Shown in pieces: positions 25,580 through 35,532 of a stretch of 64,000 nucleotides of DNA; position 1 is the first letter of the stretch, and every line of letters starts with the position of its first letter. A model generated the notes under the pieces. That model did no database searches, was not told the origin of the DNA, and saw only the letters and a program-made list of their open reading frames with translations. The position numbers and the translations under genes were made by a program. The DNA comes from WHSW01 sp963846565 (GTDB lineage: Bacteria; Actinomycetota; Thermoleophilia; Solirubrobacterales; 70-9). The stretch is from NCBI GenBank assembly GCA_963846565.1, contig CAWJWL010000005.1, positions 124,001 to 188,000 of the forward strand, given 5' to 3'.

Positions 25580-26807
25580 TTCCCGAGGAAACCCAGCGAG
25601 GATGGCTTGGCTGATCCTGATCGGCCTCGTCGTCTTCCTTGTCGGCTTCGGCGCCGGTTGCGGCGACGACGATGAGGGAGACAGCACGTCCGCTTCGACC
25701 GAGGAGAGCGATCTTCCGACCGAGGTGGGCGAGGGCGAGGGTGAGCTGAACCTGGTCGCCTGGGCCGGTTACACCGAGGACGGTTCGACCGATCCGGATG
25801 TCGACTGGGTCACGGACTTCGAGAAGGAGACCGGCTGCCAGGTCAACGTGAAGACCGGCAACACCTCCGACGAGATGGTGACGCTGATGCGCAGCGGCGG
25901 CTACGACGGCGTCTCGGCGTCGGGCGACGCGACCACGCGCTTGATCGAGGGCGGCGACGTCTCCCCGGTCAACACCGACCTGATCCCGAACTATGCCGAC
26001 GTCTACGACGCGCTCAAGGAGCAGGACTTCAACTCGGTCGACGGGCAGATGTACGGAGTCCCGCACGGCCGCGGCTCGAACCTGCTCATGTACGACCCCG
26101 ACGAGGTCAGCCCGGCGCCGACGTCGTGGGACGTCGTCTTCGACAACGCCGCCGACTACAGCGGCCAGGTGACCGCGTACGACAACCCGATCTACATCGC
26201 GGACGCGGCGCTGTATCTGCGCGAACATCAGCCGGACCTCGGGATCGAGGATCCGTATGCGCTCGACCAGGAGCAGTTCGACGCGGCACTCGAGTTGCTC
26301 AAGGCCCAGTCCGAGCACGTCGGCGAGTACTGGTCCGACTACACCAAGGAGATCAGCGCCTTCGCCAACGGCGATTCCTCCGTCGGTACCACGTGGCAGG
26401 TGATCAACAACCTGCTCGTCGCCGATGGCGGCAAGGAAGAGGTCGTCCTCCCCGAGGAGGGTGCGACCGGCTGGTCCGACACCTGGATGATCAGCTCCGA
26501 GGCCGAGCATCCGAATTGCATGTACATGTGGATGGACCACATCATCAGCCCGGAGGCGAACGCCGCCGTGGCCGCATGGTTCGGAGAAGCGCCCTCGAAC
26601 GCGAAGGCGTGCGACGAGATCACGAAGCTCCCGGCCGCCTACGGCGCGGATCCGAAGCACTGCGAGATCTACCACGCCGATGACGAGACGTTCTTCGACC
26701 AGATCGAGTTCTGGAAGACGCCCGTCTCCGACTGCGGCGACGATCGCGGCGAGGAGTGCAAGACCTACGACGAGTGGGTCCAGGGCTGGAACGAGGTCAA
26801 GGGATAG
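25572..26807 (+). CDS. potD: Polyamine-type ABC transporter substrate-binding lipoprotein (set 1)
   Basis: 411 residues. Signal peptide with lipobox 'GFGAGC' (lipidated Cys), an acidic Ser/Thr linker, then a two-lobe periplasmic-binding domain: 'LNLVAWAGYTEDG' first strand, 'GVPHGRGSNLLMYDPD', 'GTTWQVINNLL', 'SPEANAAVAAWFGEAPSN'. Type 1/PotD-like folds bind polyamines or other small amines; no ligand residues are clear enough to choose. The ATG lies inside the end of potA. Confidence 0.83.
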   Translation: MRSSRGNPARMAWLILIGLVVFLVGFGAGCGDDDEGDSTSASTEESDLPTEVGEGEGELNLVAWAGYTEDGSTDPDVDWVTDFEKETGCQVNVKTGNTSDEMVTLMRSGGYDGVSASGDATTRLIEGGDVSPVNTDLIPNYADVYDALKEQDFNSVDGQMYGVPHGRGSNLLMYDPDEVSPAPTSWDVVFDNAADYSGQVTAYDNPIYIADAALYLREHQPDLGIEDPYALDQEQFDAALELLKAQSEHVGEYWSDYTKEISAFANGDSSVGTTWQVINNLLVADGGKEEVVLPEEGATGWSDTWMISSEAEHPNCMYMWMDHIISPEANAAVAAWFGEAPSNAKACDEITKLPAAYGADPKHCEIYHADDETFFDQIEFWKTPVSDCGDDRGEECKTYDEWVQGWNEVKG

Positions 26808-27691
26808 AGGCCACGTCCGCGCGGAAGGGGTCGGCGGGCCATCGGCTCGCCGGCCTCTTCACCGGGCGTCCCCGGCTACAGGTAGGGGCGCTCCTGGCCG
26901 GCCCTGTGGGCTGGCTGGTCGTCGGCTACCTGGGCTCGCTCGCAGTTCTGCTGATCACGAGCTTCTGGACGCTCGGGGAGCTGAGCGGCGAGATCGAGAA
27001 GACCTGGACGCTGGACAACTTCAAGGACGTCTTCACCACCGACGTCTACCGCGACGTCACCTTCCGCACCATCCTGATCGCGGCCGCGGTGACGGTCACC
27101 GACGCGCTGCTGGCCTTCCCGATCGCGTTCTACATGGCGAAGATCGCCGGGCCGAAGATGCGCGGATTCCTCGTCGTCGCCGTGCTGATGCCGCTCTGGT
27201 CGGCATACCTGGTGAAGGCGTTCGCCTGGCGCGGGATCTTGAGCCAGGAGGGCGTTCTCAACTGGGCCCTCGACCCACTCGGGCTCGAGGGGCCCGGCTA
27301 CGGCCTCGTCGCCGTCTGGCTGGTGATGAGCTACATCTGGCTCCCGTTCATGATCATCCCGATCTACGCGGGCATGGAGCGGATCCCGGACAGCCTGTTG
27401 AGCGCGTCCGAGGACATGGGCGCGAAGCCGGGGACCACCTTCCGCCGGGTGATCTGGCCGCTCGTCCTTCCGGCCGTCGTGGCAGGGTCGATCTTCACCT
27501 TCTCGCTCACCCTCGGCGACTTCATCACCCCCGATCTGGTCGGGTCCGGCGAGCAGTTCATCGGCACTGTCGTCTACGACAACTTCAACGTCGACCTCCC
27601 GTTCGCGGCGGCCTTCACCACGGTCCCGATCGTGATCATGTTGGTCTACCTGCTCGTCGCTAGACGCCTGGGAGCGTTCGAGCACTTGTGA
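26774..27691 (+). CDS. potB: ABC transporter permease, PotB type (set 1)
   Basis: About 305 residues with six helices and the permease EAA-like loop 'SEDMGAKPGTTFRRVIWPL'. The start is uncertain: the frame opens inside potD, with GTG candidates at 26756 and 26774, and the first helix ('LAGPVGWLVVGYLGSLAVLLI') begins only near 26895. It should form the membrane channel with PotC. Adjacent to potD and potC, same strand. Confidence 0.82.
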   Translation: MGPGLERGQGIEATSARKGSAGHRLAGLFTGRPRLQVGALLAGPVGWLVVGYLGSLAVLLITSFWTLGELSGEIEKTWTLDNFKDVFTTDVYRDVTFRTILIAAAVTVTDALLAFPIAFYMAKIAGPKMRGFLVVAVLMPLWSAYLVKAFAWRGILSQEGVLNWALDPLGLEGPGYGLVAVWLVMSYIWLPFMIIPIYAGMERIPDSLLSASEDMGAKPGTTFRRVIWPLVLPAVVAGSIFTFSLTLGDFITPDLVGSGEQFIGTVVYDNFNVDLPFAAAFTTVPIVIMLVYLLVARRLGAFEHL

Positions 27692-27749
27692 GCGCGAAGC
27701 GGGGACAAGAGAGCCGATGTTCGGCGCGTAGCGCGATCCAATTTGTTCG

Positions 27750-28604
27750 ATGAGGCTCTCGCGACGCTCACAACTGCTGCTCAGGCTCGGGACCGGGCTC
27801 ACGCTCGCGTTCATCTACGTACCGCTGTTCATCGTCGTCGTCTACGCCTTCAGCGAGGCGCGAACGTTCGAGTGGCCGCCGCCCGGCTTCACGCTCGAGT
27901 GGTTCGAGAGGGCGCTCGAGAGCACGGGCGCGCGCGACGCCTTCCTCTACTCGGTGAAGGTCGGCATGCTTGCGACCGCCGTCGCCCTCGTCCTCGGAAC
28001 GCTGGCATCGATGGCGGTCGCCCGGCATCGCTTCTTCGGCCGCGAGACGATCTCGTTCCTGGTCATCATCCCGATTGCGCTCCCGGGCATCGTCACCGCG
28101 ATCGCCCTCAACTCGACGTTCAACGAGGTCCTCGGAATCGACCTCGGTCTGCTGACGGTCGTGATCGCGCACGCGACCTTCTGCATCGTCGTCGTCTACA
28201 ACAACGTGATCGCACGTCTGCGGCGCATCTCTTCGTCGTTCGAGGAGGCCTCGGCGGATCTCGGGGCGACGCCGTTCCAGACCTTCCGCATGGTCACGCT
28301 GCCGAACATGCGCAGCGCCCTGGTCGCCGGCGCCTTGCTCGCGTTCGCGCTCTCCTTCGACGAGATCATCGTCACCCTGTTCACCGTCGGCGTGGGCGAC
28401 GAGACCCTGCCGATCTGGATCTTCGACAACTTCTCGAGGCCGAACCAGCTGCCGGTCGTCAACGTCGTCGCGGTCTTCGTGATCCTGCTCTCGATCATCC
28501 CCGTCTACTTCGCCCACCGCCTGACCAAGGACGAAGGCGTCGGACGCGCGGGCGGGCGCAAGGAAGGGGAGACGGTCGCGGCGGAGGGCGCCAACGCTCC
28601 TTGA
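27750..28604 (+). CDS. potC: ABC transporter permease, PotC type (set 1)
   Basis: 284 residues, six helices: 'LTLAFIYVPLFIVVVYAF' first, 'TISFLVIIPIALPGIVTAIAL', 'SALVAGALLAFALSFDEIIVTLF', 'VVNVVAVFVILLSIIPVYFA' last. The cytoplasmic EAA-like loop is 'FEEASADLGATPFQTFRMV'. Partner of PotB. The charged tail ends at a TGA that overlaps the TTG start of the flavin monooxygenase gene. Confidence 0.85.
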   Translation: MRLSRRSQLLLRLGTGLTLAFIYVPLFIVVVYAFSEARTFEWPPPGFTLEWFERALESTGARDAFLYSVKVGMLATAVALVLGTLASMAVARHRFFGRETISFLVIIPIALPGIVTAIALNSTFNEVLGIDLGLLTVVIAHATFCIVVVYNNVIARLRRISSSFEEASADLGATPFQTFRMVTLPNMRSALVAGALLAFALSFDEIIVTLFTVGVGDETLPIWIFDNFSRPNQLPVVNVVAVFVILLSIIPVYFAHRLTKDEGVGRAGGRKEGETVAAEGANAP

Positions 28605-29608
28605 GCCTGCCGACGCTTTCGATTCTCGACCTGGCGACCGTTGGCGAGGGTTCCTCCCACTCGGAGGCGCTGCAGAACTCCATCGACCTCGCGCGCACGG
28701 TCGAGCGGCTCGGCTATCACCGTCACTGGGTCGCCGAGCACCACAACATGCCCGGGATCGCGAGCTCGGCGCCGGCGGTCCTCGCCGCGTCGATCGCCGC
28801 ATCAACGTCGACGATCAGGGTCGGCTCCGGAGGTGTGATGCTGCCCAACCACACTCCGCTCGTCGTCGCCGAGCAGTTCGGAATGCTCGAGGCGCTCCAC
28901 CCCGACCGCATCGACCTGGGCATCGGCCGCGCCCCCGGCACCGACTCGATCACCGCCGCGGCCCTGCGCCGCGGCGTCGACCCGCTCTCCGACGACGAGT
29001 TCCCCGCTCGACTGATGGAGCTGCTCGGCTTCTTCACCGGTGTCTTCCCGGAGGGTCACCCGTACACCCGGATCGACGCCGTTCCCGGCCGCGGCGACCT
29101 GCCGGAGGTATGGCTGCTCGGCTCGTCCGGCTACTCGGCGCAACTTGCGGGCATGCTCGGGATGCGATTCTCGTTTGCTCACCACTTCATGCCGCGGAAC
29201 ACCGAGCCGGCGCTGCGTCTCTACCGCGAGCACTTCCGCCCCTCGGCCTTCCTCGACGCCCCCTACGCGAAGGTCGCCGTCGCGACGATCGCCGCCGAGA
29301 CCGACGAGCGGGCGCGCCACCTCTCCGGCCCGGCCCGCCTCTCGATGGCGCGCCTGCGTGCGGGGATGCCCAGCCGCTTCCCGACGCCGGAGCAGGCGGC
29401 GGCGCACGAGTTCTCCGCCACGGAGGAGGACGCGATCAGCGATCTTTCGGGCTCGGCCGCGATCGGCAGCGCCGAGACGGTCGTCGCGAAGCTGGGCGAG
29501 CTCGCCGAGCGAACGCGGGCCGACGAGCTCATGCTCGTCACCATGGTCCATGGCCACGAGGACCGGATCCGCTCCTACGAGCTGATCGCTGCGGCTGCGA
29601 AAACCTGA
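28601..29608 (+). CDS. LLM-class flavin-dependent oxidoreductase (luciferase-like)
   Basis: 335 residues of the bacterial-luciferase TIM-barrel family: 'YHRHWVAEHHNMPGIASSAP', 'IRVGSGGVMLPNHTPLVVAEQFGML' (quoted in part), 'PDRIDLGIGRAPGTD' and 'GSAETVVAKLGEL' are typical. It uses reduced FMN or F420. The TTG start overlaps the potC stop (TTGA), so it is probably translated with the transporter operon and may oxidise the imported compound. The link to amine uptake is inference from position. Confidence 0.82.
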   Translation: MSLPTLSILDLATVGEGSSHSEALQNSIDLARTVERLGYHRHWVAEHHNMPGIASSAPAVLAASIAASTSTIRVGSGGVMLPNHTPLVVAEQFGMLEALHPDRIDLGIGRAPGTDSITAAALRRGVDPLSDDEFPARLMELLGFFTGVFPEGHPYTRIDAVPGRGDLPEVWLLGSSGYSAQLAGMLGMRFSFAHHFMPRNTEPALRLYREHFRPSAFLDAPYAKVAVATIAAETDERARHLSGPARLSMARLRAGMPSRFPTPEQAAAHEFSATEEDAISDLSGSAAIGSAETVVAKLGELAERTRADELMLVTMVHGHEDRIRSYELIAAAAKT

Positions 29609-29640
29609 GCACGCGATATTTCCGAGATACTGCGTGGGCG

Positions 29641-30039
29641 ATGTCGGAGGAGAACGTGGGGATCGTTCGCAGGTCTGTGGAGGCGATGGTCGGCGAGGAT
29701 TGGGACGCCGCCGTAGCCGACTTCAGCCCGGATTTCGAGGGGTACGACCATGACATTCCCGACGCCGACGTCTACATCGGTCCGGCGGGTTTCCTCAGGT
29801 GGATGTCCCAATGGGGTGAGAGCTGGGACCAATGGACGGTTGAGGAGAGTGAGTTCAGGTCCGCGCCGGACGGCCGCGTGGTCACGCTGCATCGAATGCG
29901 GGCGACCGGAAGCGCGAGTGGAATCGAGGTCGACCGGCTCGATGGCGCCGTGTACACGCTCGCGAACGGGAGCATCGTCCGGATCGACTACTTCAACGAC
30001 CAGGAGCAAGCCCTCGTGGCCGGCGGGCTGTCGGCGTAG
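29641..30039 (+). CDS. NTF2-fold (SnoaL-like) protein
   Basis: 132 residues: 'MSEENVGIVRRSVEAMVGEDWDAAVADFSPDFEGYDHD', given here in part, is the helix-helix-strand opening of SnoaL-like NTF2 folds, and 'VVTLHRMRATGSASGIEV' with 'YTLANGSIVRIDYFNDQEQAL' form the curved sheet. Such proteins are small enzymes or ligand binders; no catalytic Asp/His set is certain. ATG start 32 bp after the monooxygenase stop, likely the last gene of this operon. Confidence 0.7.
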   Translation: MSEENVGIVRRSVEAMVGEDWDAAVADFSPDFEGYDHDIPDADVYIGPAGFLRWMSQWGESWDQWTVEESEFRSAPDGRVVTLHRMRATGSASGIEVDRLDGAVYTLANGSIVRIDYFNDQEQALVAGGLSA

Positions 30040-30085
30040 CGCGTTCAAACTACGACGCGCCCCCGTTTCGCCTACATGTGCATTG

Positions 30086-30103
30086 CCTCGCCGAAGCGCG
30101 AGG
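30086..30103. terminator. Hairpin between convergent genes
   Basis: CCTCGC-CGAAGC-GCGAGG lies in the 75-bp gap between converging stops. The stem is perfect but short and has no T-tract. Confidence 0.35.
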
Positions 30104-30114
30104 GGATGTTGTGC

Positions 30115-31503
30115 CTAGGCGGTGACGTCCTTCGCGAACGCAGTCAGCGCGTCGACGAAGCGCTGCAGGTCGGCCTCGGTGTGGGCGACTGAGATCGTCC
30201 ACTCCTCCTCCGCACCCGGGGTCATGAAAACGCCGTTGTTCATGTGGTAGAGCCAGGCGAGCTTGGAGAGGTCGTCGTCGACCTTCGTCAGGTAGTCCCG
30301 GTACTCGCGAATCGGCTCGGCCGAGAAGACGACGCAGCCCTTCGCGCCCATGCCCTCCGTGTAGCAAGGGAGGCCGTAGGTCTCGATCACCTTCTGGCAC
30401 TCGCCGAGGAGCCACTCGTTGGCCGACTCGAGCTTCTCGTAGGCGTCGTCCGTGAGGACCTCCGTCAGCGCCGCCTTCGCCGCCGCCATCACCAGCGGGT
30501 TGCCGTTGAAGGTGCCGTACTGGACGACCTTGTCGGTGGCGACAGCCTCGGCCACCTCGGCGCTCATGCCGATCGCGCCCCCTGGGTAGCCGCCGCAGAT
30601 CGCCTTCGCCAGCGTGACCATGTCCGGTGTGACTCCGAAGCGCTTGGTGGCGCCGCCGCGGCCGATCGTCGCGCCGGTCTTGACCTCGTCGAAGATCAGC
30701 ATCACGCCGTGCTTCGCGGTCAGCTCGCGGACGCGCTCGAGATAACCCTCGACCGGCTTGATGATGTTGATGTTCATCATCGCCGGCTCCATGATCAGCC
30801 CGGCGACCTGGCCGTCGAGCTTCTGCAGCACGCTCGCGAGGGCGTCGGCGTCGTTGAAGGGAACCGCGCGGGTGAGCTCCGTCAGCGCCAGCGGATACCC
30901 GGCGCCGTACGGGACCGAGACCGGGTCGTCGCGTTCGCCGAGCGCCTCGAGCGGCGGGTAGACGGAGACCATGACCGAGTCGTGGTGGCCGTGGTAGGAG
31001 CCCTCGATCTTCAGGATCACATCGCGGCCGGTGATCCCGCGGGCGAGGTGGACGGCGTCCATCGTCGACTCGGTGCCGGAGTTGGTGAAGCGCCACTGCC
31101 CTAGCCCGAAGCGGTCGGCGAGCTCCTCGGCGACGTCGATCGAGCCATCGGTCGGCGCAGCGAAGTGGGTTCCTTCGTCGTGGCGCGCCTTCACGGCGGC
31201 GCCGACGACGGGATTCCCGTGACCGATCGCCATCACGCCGAAGCCGTTGTGGAAGTCGGCGTACTCGTGGCCGTCGACGTCCCAGACTCGGGCTCCGCTG
31301 CCGCGCTCGAGATACACGGGCCACGGGTCGTTGACCTGAAACGAAGACGGCACACCCCCGGGCATCACCTTCAGCGCCCGCTCGTAGAGCCGCTTCGACT
31401 CCGGCGTGCGCTCGGCGAGTTTCTGCATCTCGCGCTCGGTCAGCTCGGCGATCCGCTCGCGAGCGATGGACGAGGTCCCCTCAGTGGTGGCTTCGATGGT
31501 CAT
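30115..31503 (-). CDS. Class III PLP aminotransferase, glutamate-1-semialdehyde mutase-like
   Basis: 462 residues. PLP motifs: 'FTNSGTESTMDAVHLARG', 'GSYHGHHDS', 'LIFDEVKTG' (Asp binding the PLP ring) and the Schiff-base Lys in 'TLAKAICGGYPGGAIG'. The fold matches the GSA-aminomutase/omega-aminotransferase subgroup. It ends the minus-strand operon after the set 2 ATPase gene (53-bp gap), so an amine:keto-acid transaminase role is more likely than heme synthesis. It is intact, unlike the genes upstream in the same operon. ATG start. Confidence 0.82.
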   Translation of the reverse strand: MTIEATTEGTSSIARERIAELTEREMQKLAERTPESKRLYERALKVMPGGVPSSFQVNDPWPVYLERGSGARVWDVDGHEYADFHNGFGVMAIGHGNPVVGAAVKARHDEGTHFAAPTDGSIDVAEELADRFGLGQWRFTNSGTESTMDAVHLARGITGRDVILKIEGSYHGHHDSVMVSVYPPLEALGERDDPVSVPYGAGYPLALTELTRAVPFNDADALASVLQKLDGQVAGLIMEPAMMNINIIKPVEGYLERVRELTAKHGVMLIFDEVKTGATIGRGGATKRFGVTPDMVTLAKAICGGYPGGAIGMSAEVAEAVATDKVVQYGTFNGNPLVMAAAKAALTEVLTDDAYEKLESANEWLLGECQKVIETYGLPCYTEGMGAKGCVVFSAEPIREYRDYLTKVDDDLSKLAWLYHMNNGVFMTPGAEEEWTISVAHTEADLQRFVDALTAFAKDVTA

Positions 31504-31556
31504 ATCTCCATTCCTAAATGACGTTCAGAAAACCCTATTCTGACAGCCTCGTAGCC

Positions 31557-32628
31557 TCACCTGAGGACGAGGCAGTTCTGCGGCTCCCATCCGATCCGCA
31601 CGTCCATCCCGGGCTCCCAGCGATCGTCCGCGCGTGAGCGGTGCCATGCCTGCTCGAGCGCGACGAGGTGCGACCCGTCGCCGAGCGAGACGGTGATCTG
31701 GGTCATCACGCCAAGGTAGACGCGGGCCTCGATGCGGCCCTCCATCGCGACCATCGCGTCGGTGACCTCCTCGTCGATCGCGATCTTCTCCGGCCGGATC
31801 GAGATGTTGACGGCGGCACCGTCGCCGCAGTCGGCGGGCAGCTCGACCGGGACCTCGAGTCCGTTGGCGAGCCGCACCTTGCCCTCGCCGACCACGGAGC
31901 CGGCGAGCAGGTTGGAGATGCCGATGAAGCCGGCGACGAACTCGCCGCTCGGGTGCTCGTAGACGTCCTCGGGCGGGCCGCACTGCACGACCTTGCCGCT
32001 CGACATCACCGCGATCCGGTCCGACATCGAGAGCGCCTCTTCCTGGTCGTGGGTGACGTAGACGAACGTGATCCCGACCTCGCGCTGGATCTGCTTCAGC
32101 TCGACCTGCATCTGGCGGCGAAGCTTCAGGTCGAGCGCGCCGAGCGGCTCGTCGAGGAGCAGCACCTGTGGGCGATTGACGAGCGCGCGGGCAAGCGCGA
32201 CGCGCTGCCGCTGGCCGCCCGAGAGCTCGTTCGTGCGCGCGCTCGGCGCGCTCTGAGAGGTTGACCAGCTCGAGCGCCTCCGCGACCCGGCGCGCGATCT
32301 CGTCCTTCTCGACCTTGCGCCGCTTGAGGCCGAAGGCGACGTTGTCGGCGACGTCGAGGTGATCGAAGAGGGCGTAGCTCTGGAAGACCATGTTGACGTT
32401 GCGCTTGTAGGGCGGGACGTCCTCGACCGGCTCGCCGTCGAGCAGGATCCGGCCCTCGGTCGGGATCTCGAAGCCGGCGAGCATCCGCAGCGTCGTCGTC
32501 TTCCCGCAGCCCGAGGGGCCGAGCAGCGAGAAGAACTCGCCCTTCTCGATCGAGAGCGAGACGTCGTCGACGGCAGCGGCGTCGCCGAAGCGCTTGCTCA
32601 CGCCCTCGATCCGGATTGCCTCGCTCAT
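31557..32628 (-). pseudogene. potA: Polyamine-type ABC ATPase (set 2), one frameshift
   Basis: ATG start at 32628; Walker A 'GPSGCGKTTT' and 'VFQSYALFDHLD' are in the first frame. Near 32236-32241 one extra base shifts the frame in the middle of 'ERRTNELSGGQRQ'. The second frame then gives 'LLLDEPLGALDLKLRRQ', 'THDQEEALSMSDR' and a full TOBE domain to the TGA at 31557. The span is 1,072 bp, that is 3n+1, as one insertion predicts. Removing one base restores a normal PotA of about 356 residues. Likely sequencing error rather than decay. Confidence 0.75.
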
Positions 32629-32638
32629 CGGACGATCA

Positions 32639-33521
32639 TCAACCCTCCCCCGCCGTCAGGACCTTGATCCCGCTCTCTCGGCGGCCGAAGAACCGCGGGA
32701 TCAGCACCGCGAGCGCGACCGCGCGCCAGCGACACCACCATCATCAGCGTCCCGATCGCGTTGATCGTCGGCGAGACGCCGAAGCGGATCGCCGACCAGA
32801 TCCGCACCGGCAGCGGCTGCAGCGTCCTCGCCGGTGGTGAAGAACGAGAGGACGAAGTCGTCGAACGAGAGCGCGAAGACGAGCAGCCCGGCGGCCACGA
32901 TCGCCGGCCACAGCGCCGGCACGAGGACGAGGCGGACGGCGTTCCAGCGGGTCGCGCCGAGGTCCATCGCGGCCTCCTCGACCTCGTCGCCGATCGACGC
33001 CATCCGGGCGCGCACGACGATCGTCACGTAGGAGATCGAGAAGGTGATGTGGGCGATCACGATCGTCCAGAACGAGAGCGGCGATCCCGAGCTGGGAGAA
33101 GATCAGCAGCGCCGAGATGCCGGCGACGATCTCCGGCGTGACCAGCGGGATCAGCATCAGCACGTTCGCGCCCGGCGCCCACCGCGCCCGCGCCCGGACG
33201 AGGCCGATCGCGAGCATCGTGCCGAGGATCGTCGCGACGATCATCGTCAGCGAAGGCGATCTCGAGCGAGACGAAGAGCGACTCGCGCAGGCTCGGGTCG
33301 TTGAGGAACTCCTCGTACCACTGCAGCGAGAAGCCGCTGAAGTTGGAGAGCGACTTGATCGAGTTGAAGGAGAAGAGGACGACGACGAGGATCGGCAGGA
33401 AGAGGAAGGCGTAGACGGCGATCGAGAACACCCGCAGGAAACGCGGCCGGTCGAATCCCGAACGTTCCGCTCGCCTCCTCCGCTTCGCGTCCGGGGGCGA
33501 CCGGGTCAGCCGGGTGTTCAT
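32639..33521 (-). pseudogene. potC: ABC permease, PotC type (set 2), about four frameshifts
   Basis: Pieces in successive frames join into one permease. The N-terminus comes from a dispersed repeat ('RLTRSPPDAKRRRRAERSGF'). Then 'FSIAVYAFLFLPILVVVLFSFNS', 'ANVLMLIPLVTPEIVAGISAL', 'EEAAMDLGATRWNAVRLV', 'AAGLLVFALSFDDFVLSFF' and 'NAIGTLMMVVSLA' follow. Net extra bases fall near 33252, 33080, 32818 and 32723; the 883-bp span is 3n+1, matching four insertions. The ATG overlaps the end of the PotB gene (ATATGA). Confidence 0.7.
33461..33509 (+). repeat. Dispersed 49-bp repeat, copy E (at a permease N-terminus)
   Basis: AACGTTCCGCTCGCC to CGACCGGGTCAG. The gene reads the opposite strand, giving a basic tail after 'MNT' ahead of the first membrane helix, a different reading frame from copies A and C. 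Confidence 0.8.
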
Positions 33522-34377
33522 ATCGCCGCTCCCCTCACGTCACGCGCCGCAGAGCGCAGGTAGCCGACCATCCAGATCGAGAGGAAGAGCATCATCACCA
33601 CGGTCAGCGCCGCGCCGAACGGCCAGTTGTTGGCGGCGAAGAACTGGTCCTGGATCAGGTTGCCGACCATGTAGGTGTCCGGTCCGCCGAGCAGCTGGGC
33701 GGAGACGAAGTCGCCGACCGCGGGCAGGAAGACGAGCACGGCGCCGGCGAGGATGCCCTGCTTGGTCTGCGGCAGCGTGACGTGGAGGAAGGTCCGCAGC
33801 GGCGTCCCGTAGAGGTCCTTGCCCGCCTCGATCACCGAGCGGTCCATGCGCTCGAGCGCGCCGTAGATCGGCAGGATCATGAAGATGAGGTAGCCGTAGA
33901 CGAGCCCGCCGATCACCGCGAACGGCGTGTTGATCATCTGCAGCGGCTCGCTGATCAGCCCGAGGTCGACGAGCCCGTTGTTGACCAGGCCCTCGTCGGC
34001 GAGCAGCGCGACCCAGGCGTAGGTGCGGACGAGGTAGTTGACGAAGAACGGGAGGACCAGGAGCGCGATCAGCGGCGTTGCGGTACTTGCCGCCGTAGCG
34101 GGCGATGTAATACGCGACCGGATAGCCGATCGCGAGGCAGAGAACCGTGGTCGCGAGCGCGTAGGCGACCGAGCGCAGGAGCACCGGCAGGTAGGTCGGG
34201 ATCGAAGGCGTCCGCGTAGTTGTCGAAGTCGAACGCGTAGACGGCGCGGCCGAGGTCGTCGACGTAGCCGAAGGAGAGCGCGAGGACGAAGAAGAGCGGG
34301 ACGAGGAAGAGCAGCAGCAGCCAGAGGCCGCCGGGGACGAGGAAGCGGTTCCAGAACCCCAGACTCAAACCCGACAC
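33518..34377 (-). pseudogene. potB: ABC permease, PotB type (set 2), two frameshifts
   Basis: Joined frames give a six-helix permease: 'FLVPGGLWLLLLFLVPLFFVLALSF', 'TTVLCLAIGYPVAYYIARYGGKYRN' (in part), 'LIALLVLPFFVNYLVRTYAW', 'VIEAGKDLYGTPLRTFLHV' (EAA-like loop) and 'LTVVMMLFLSIWMVGYL'. One extra base near 34197 ('DP-TYLPV') and one near 34077 ('YRN-PLIAL') account for the 3n+2 length of 860 bp. GTG start at 34377 just inside repeat copy H; the stop overlaps the potC start. Confidence 0.7.
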
Positions 34378-34410
34378 GTCCTCCGCTTCGCGTCCGGGGG
34401 GTCGGGGTGG
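34374..34410 (+). repeat. Dispersed repeat, degenerate copy H
   Basis: ACACGTCCTCCGCTTCGCGT followed by CCGGGGGGTCGGGGTGG matches copy E, with a block of about 12 bases missing. It fills the gap between the binding-protein stop and the permease start. Confidence 0.5.
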
Positions 34411-34413
34411 TCG

Positions 34414-35532
34414 TCAGGACGCCTTGACCTCGGTGAACACGTCGGTCCAGAGTCGCCGCGCATCGGGGTCCTCGAGGCGGTATTCGAGCGCCGACGTCCT
34501 GAGATCTCATCGAGGTCGACGTCGATCGAGGGCGTCGTCCTTGACCAGCTCGGCGAACTGCTCGCGGCCGCCGTCGCACGGCTGCGGGTAGCCGTTCCAG
34601 CGCACGTTGCGCGCCGCGTTCTTCGGGTCGATGATCCAGTCCATGAACAGCAGCGCGGTGCCGGGGGCGCGTGCCGTGACCGGGATGCACATCAGGTCGG
34701 TGCCGACGGGCACTCCCTCCGAGCAGGTCTCGTACTGGTAGATCTCGGGGTCGTCGACCTGGTTGCGGACGTTGACGATGTCGCCGTTCCAGGCCTGGTG
34801 GATGGACGGCGCTGCCGCTGACCAGGTTCTGGACCGAGTTGGTGGAGAACCCGCGCGCGAACTCCTTCTGCTCGAGCAGGGTCTGCTTCGAGATCTCGAG
34901 CTCGTCGGGGATCGTCGGTGTTGAGGTCGAAGCCGTTGATCAGGTTCGCCTCGCCGATCGCCTCCTGGAAGTCGTCGAGGATGAACATCCGGCCCTCGCC
35001 GTCCGGGTTGGTCAGGTCGTTCCAGGAGCCGGTCATCCCCGAGACCTCGTCCTCGCGCCAGGCGATCCCGGTCGTGTAGTAGGTGTAGGGGACCGAGAAC
35101 TCGTTGTTCGGGTCCCACCAGCCGCTGTCGTAGAAGGCCGAGATCGCCGTCGTCGTTCTCGAGCAGCGTCGCGGTCGAATGTGGCGAGCAGGCCCTCCGC
35201 TGCGAGCCGGGCGACGTACTCGGTCGACGGCCAGATCATGTCGTAGCGGCCGCCGGCCCTGAGCTTGGTGACCATCGCCTCGAGGTTGTCGAAGTTGACC
35301 TCGGTGACCTCGACCCCGTACTTCTCGCGCGAACTCCTTCTTCAGCACCGGGTCCATGTACTGGGCCCAGTTGTAGATCAGCAGGTCGCCGTCGATCTTC
35401 GGCTTGATCACACCGGCACCGGCTCGTGTCGACCGAGCGCGACACGGTGCACCCGGAGAGGCCGTAGCCGGCGAGCGCGAGGCCCGCTCCGGCCTGCAGC
35501 AACTGCCGCCGCGAGTAGTCGTGCGAGTTCAC
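34414..35532 (-). pseudogene. potD: Tat-exported substrate-binding lipoprotein (PotD type, set 2), several frameshifts
   Basis: GTG start at 35532, overlapping the upstream regulator stop (GTGA). The N-terminus 'SRRQLLQAGAGLALAGYGLS' followed by GC is a twin-arginine lipoprotein signal with the Cys in 'LSGC'. Joined frames then give 'DGDLLIYNWAQYMDPVLKKEF', split here, 'LRAGGRYDMIWPSTEYVARL', 'YDSGWWDPNNEFSVPYTYYT', 'SWNDLTNPDGEGRMFILDDF', 'LLFMDWIIDPKNAARNV' and 'LWTDVFTEVKAS' to the TGA at 34414. Extra bases are recognisable near 35418, 35328, 35167, 35148, 34908, 34807 and 34530, with one more indel near 34503. Confidence 0.7.
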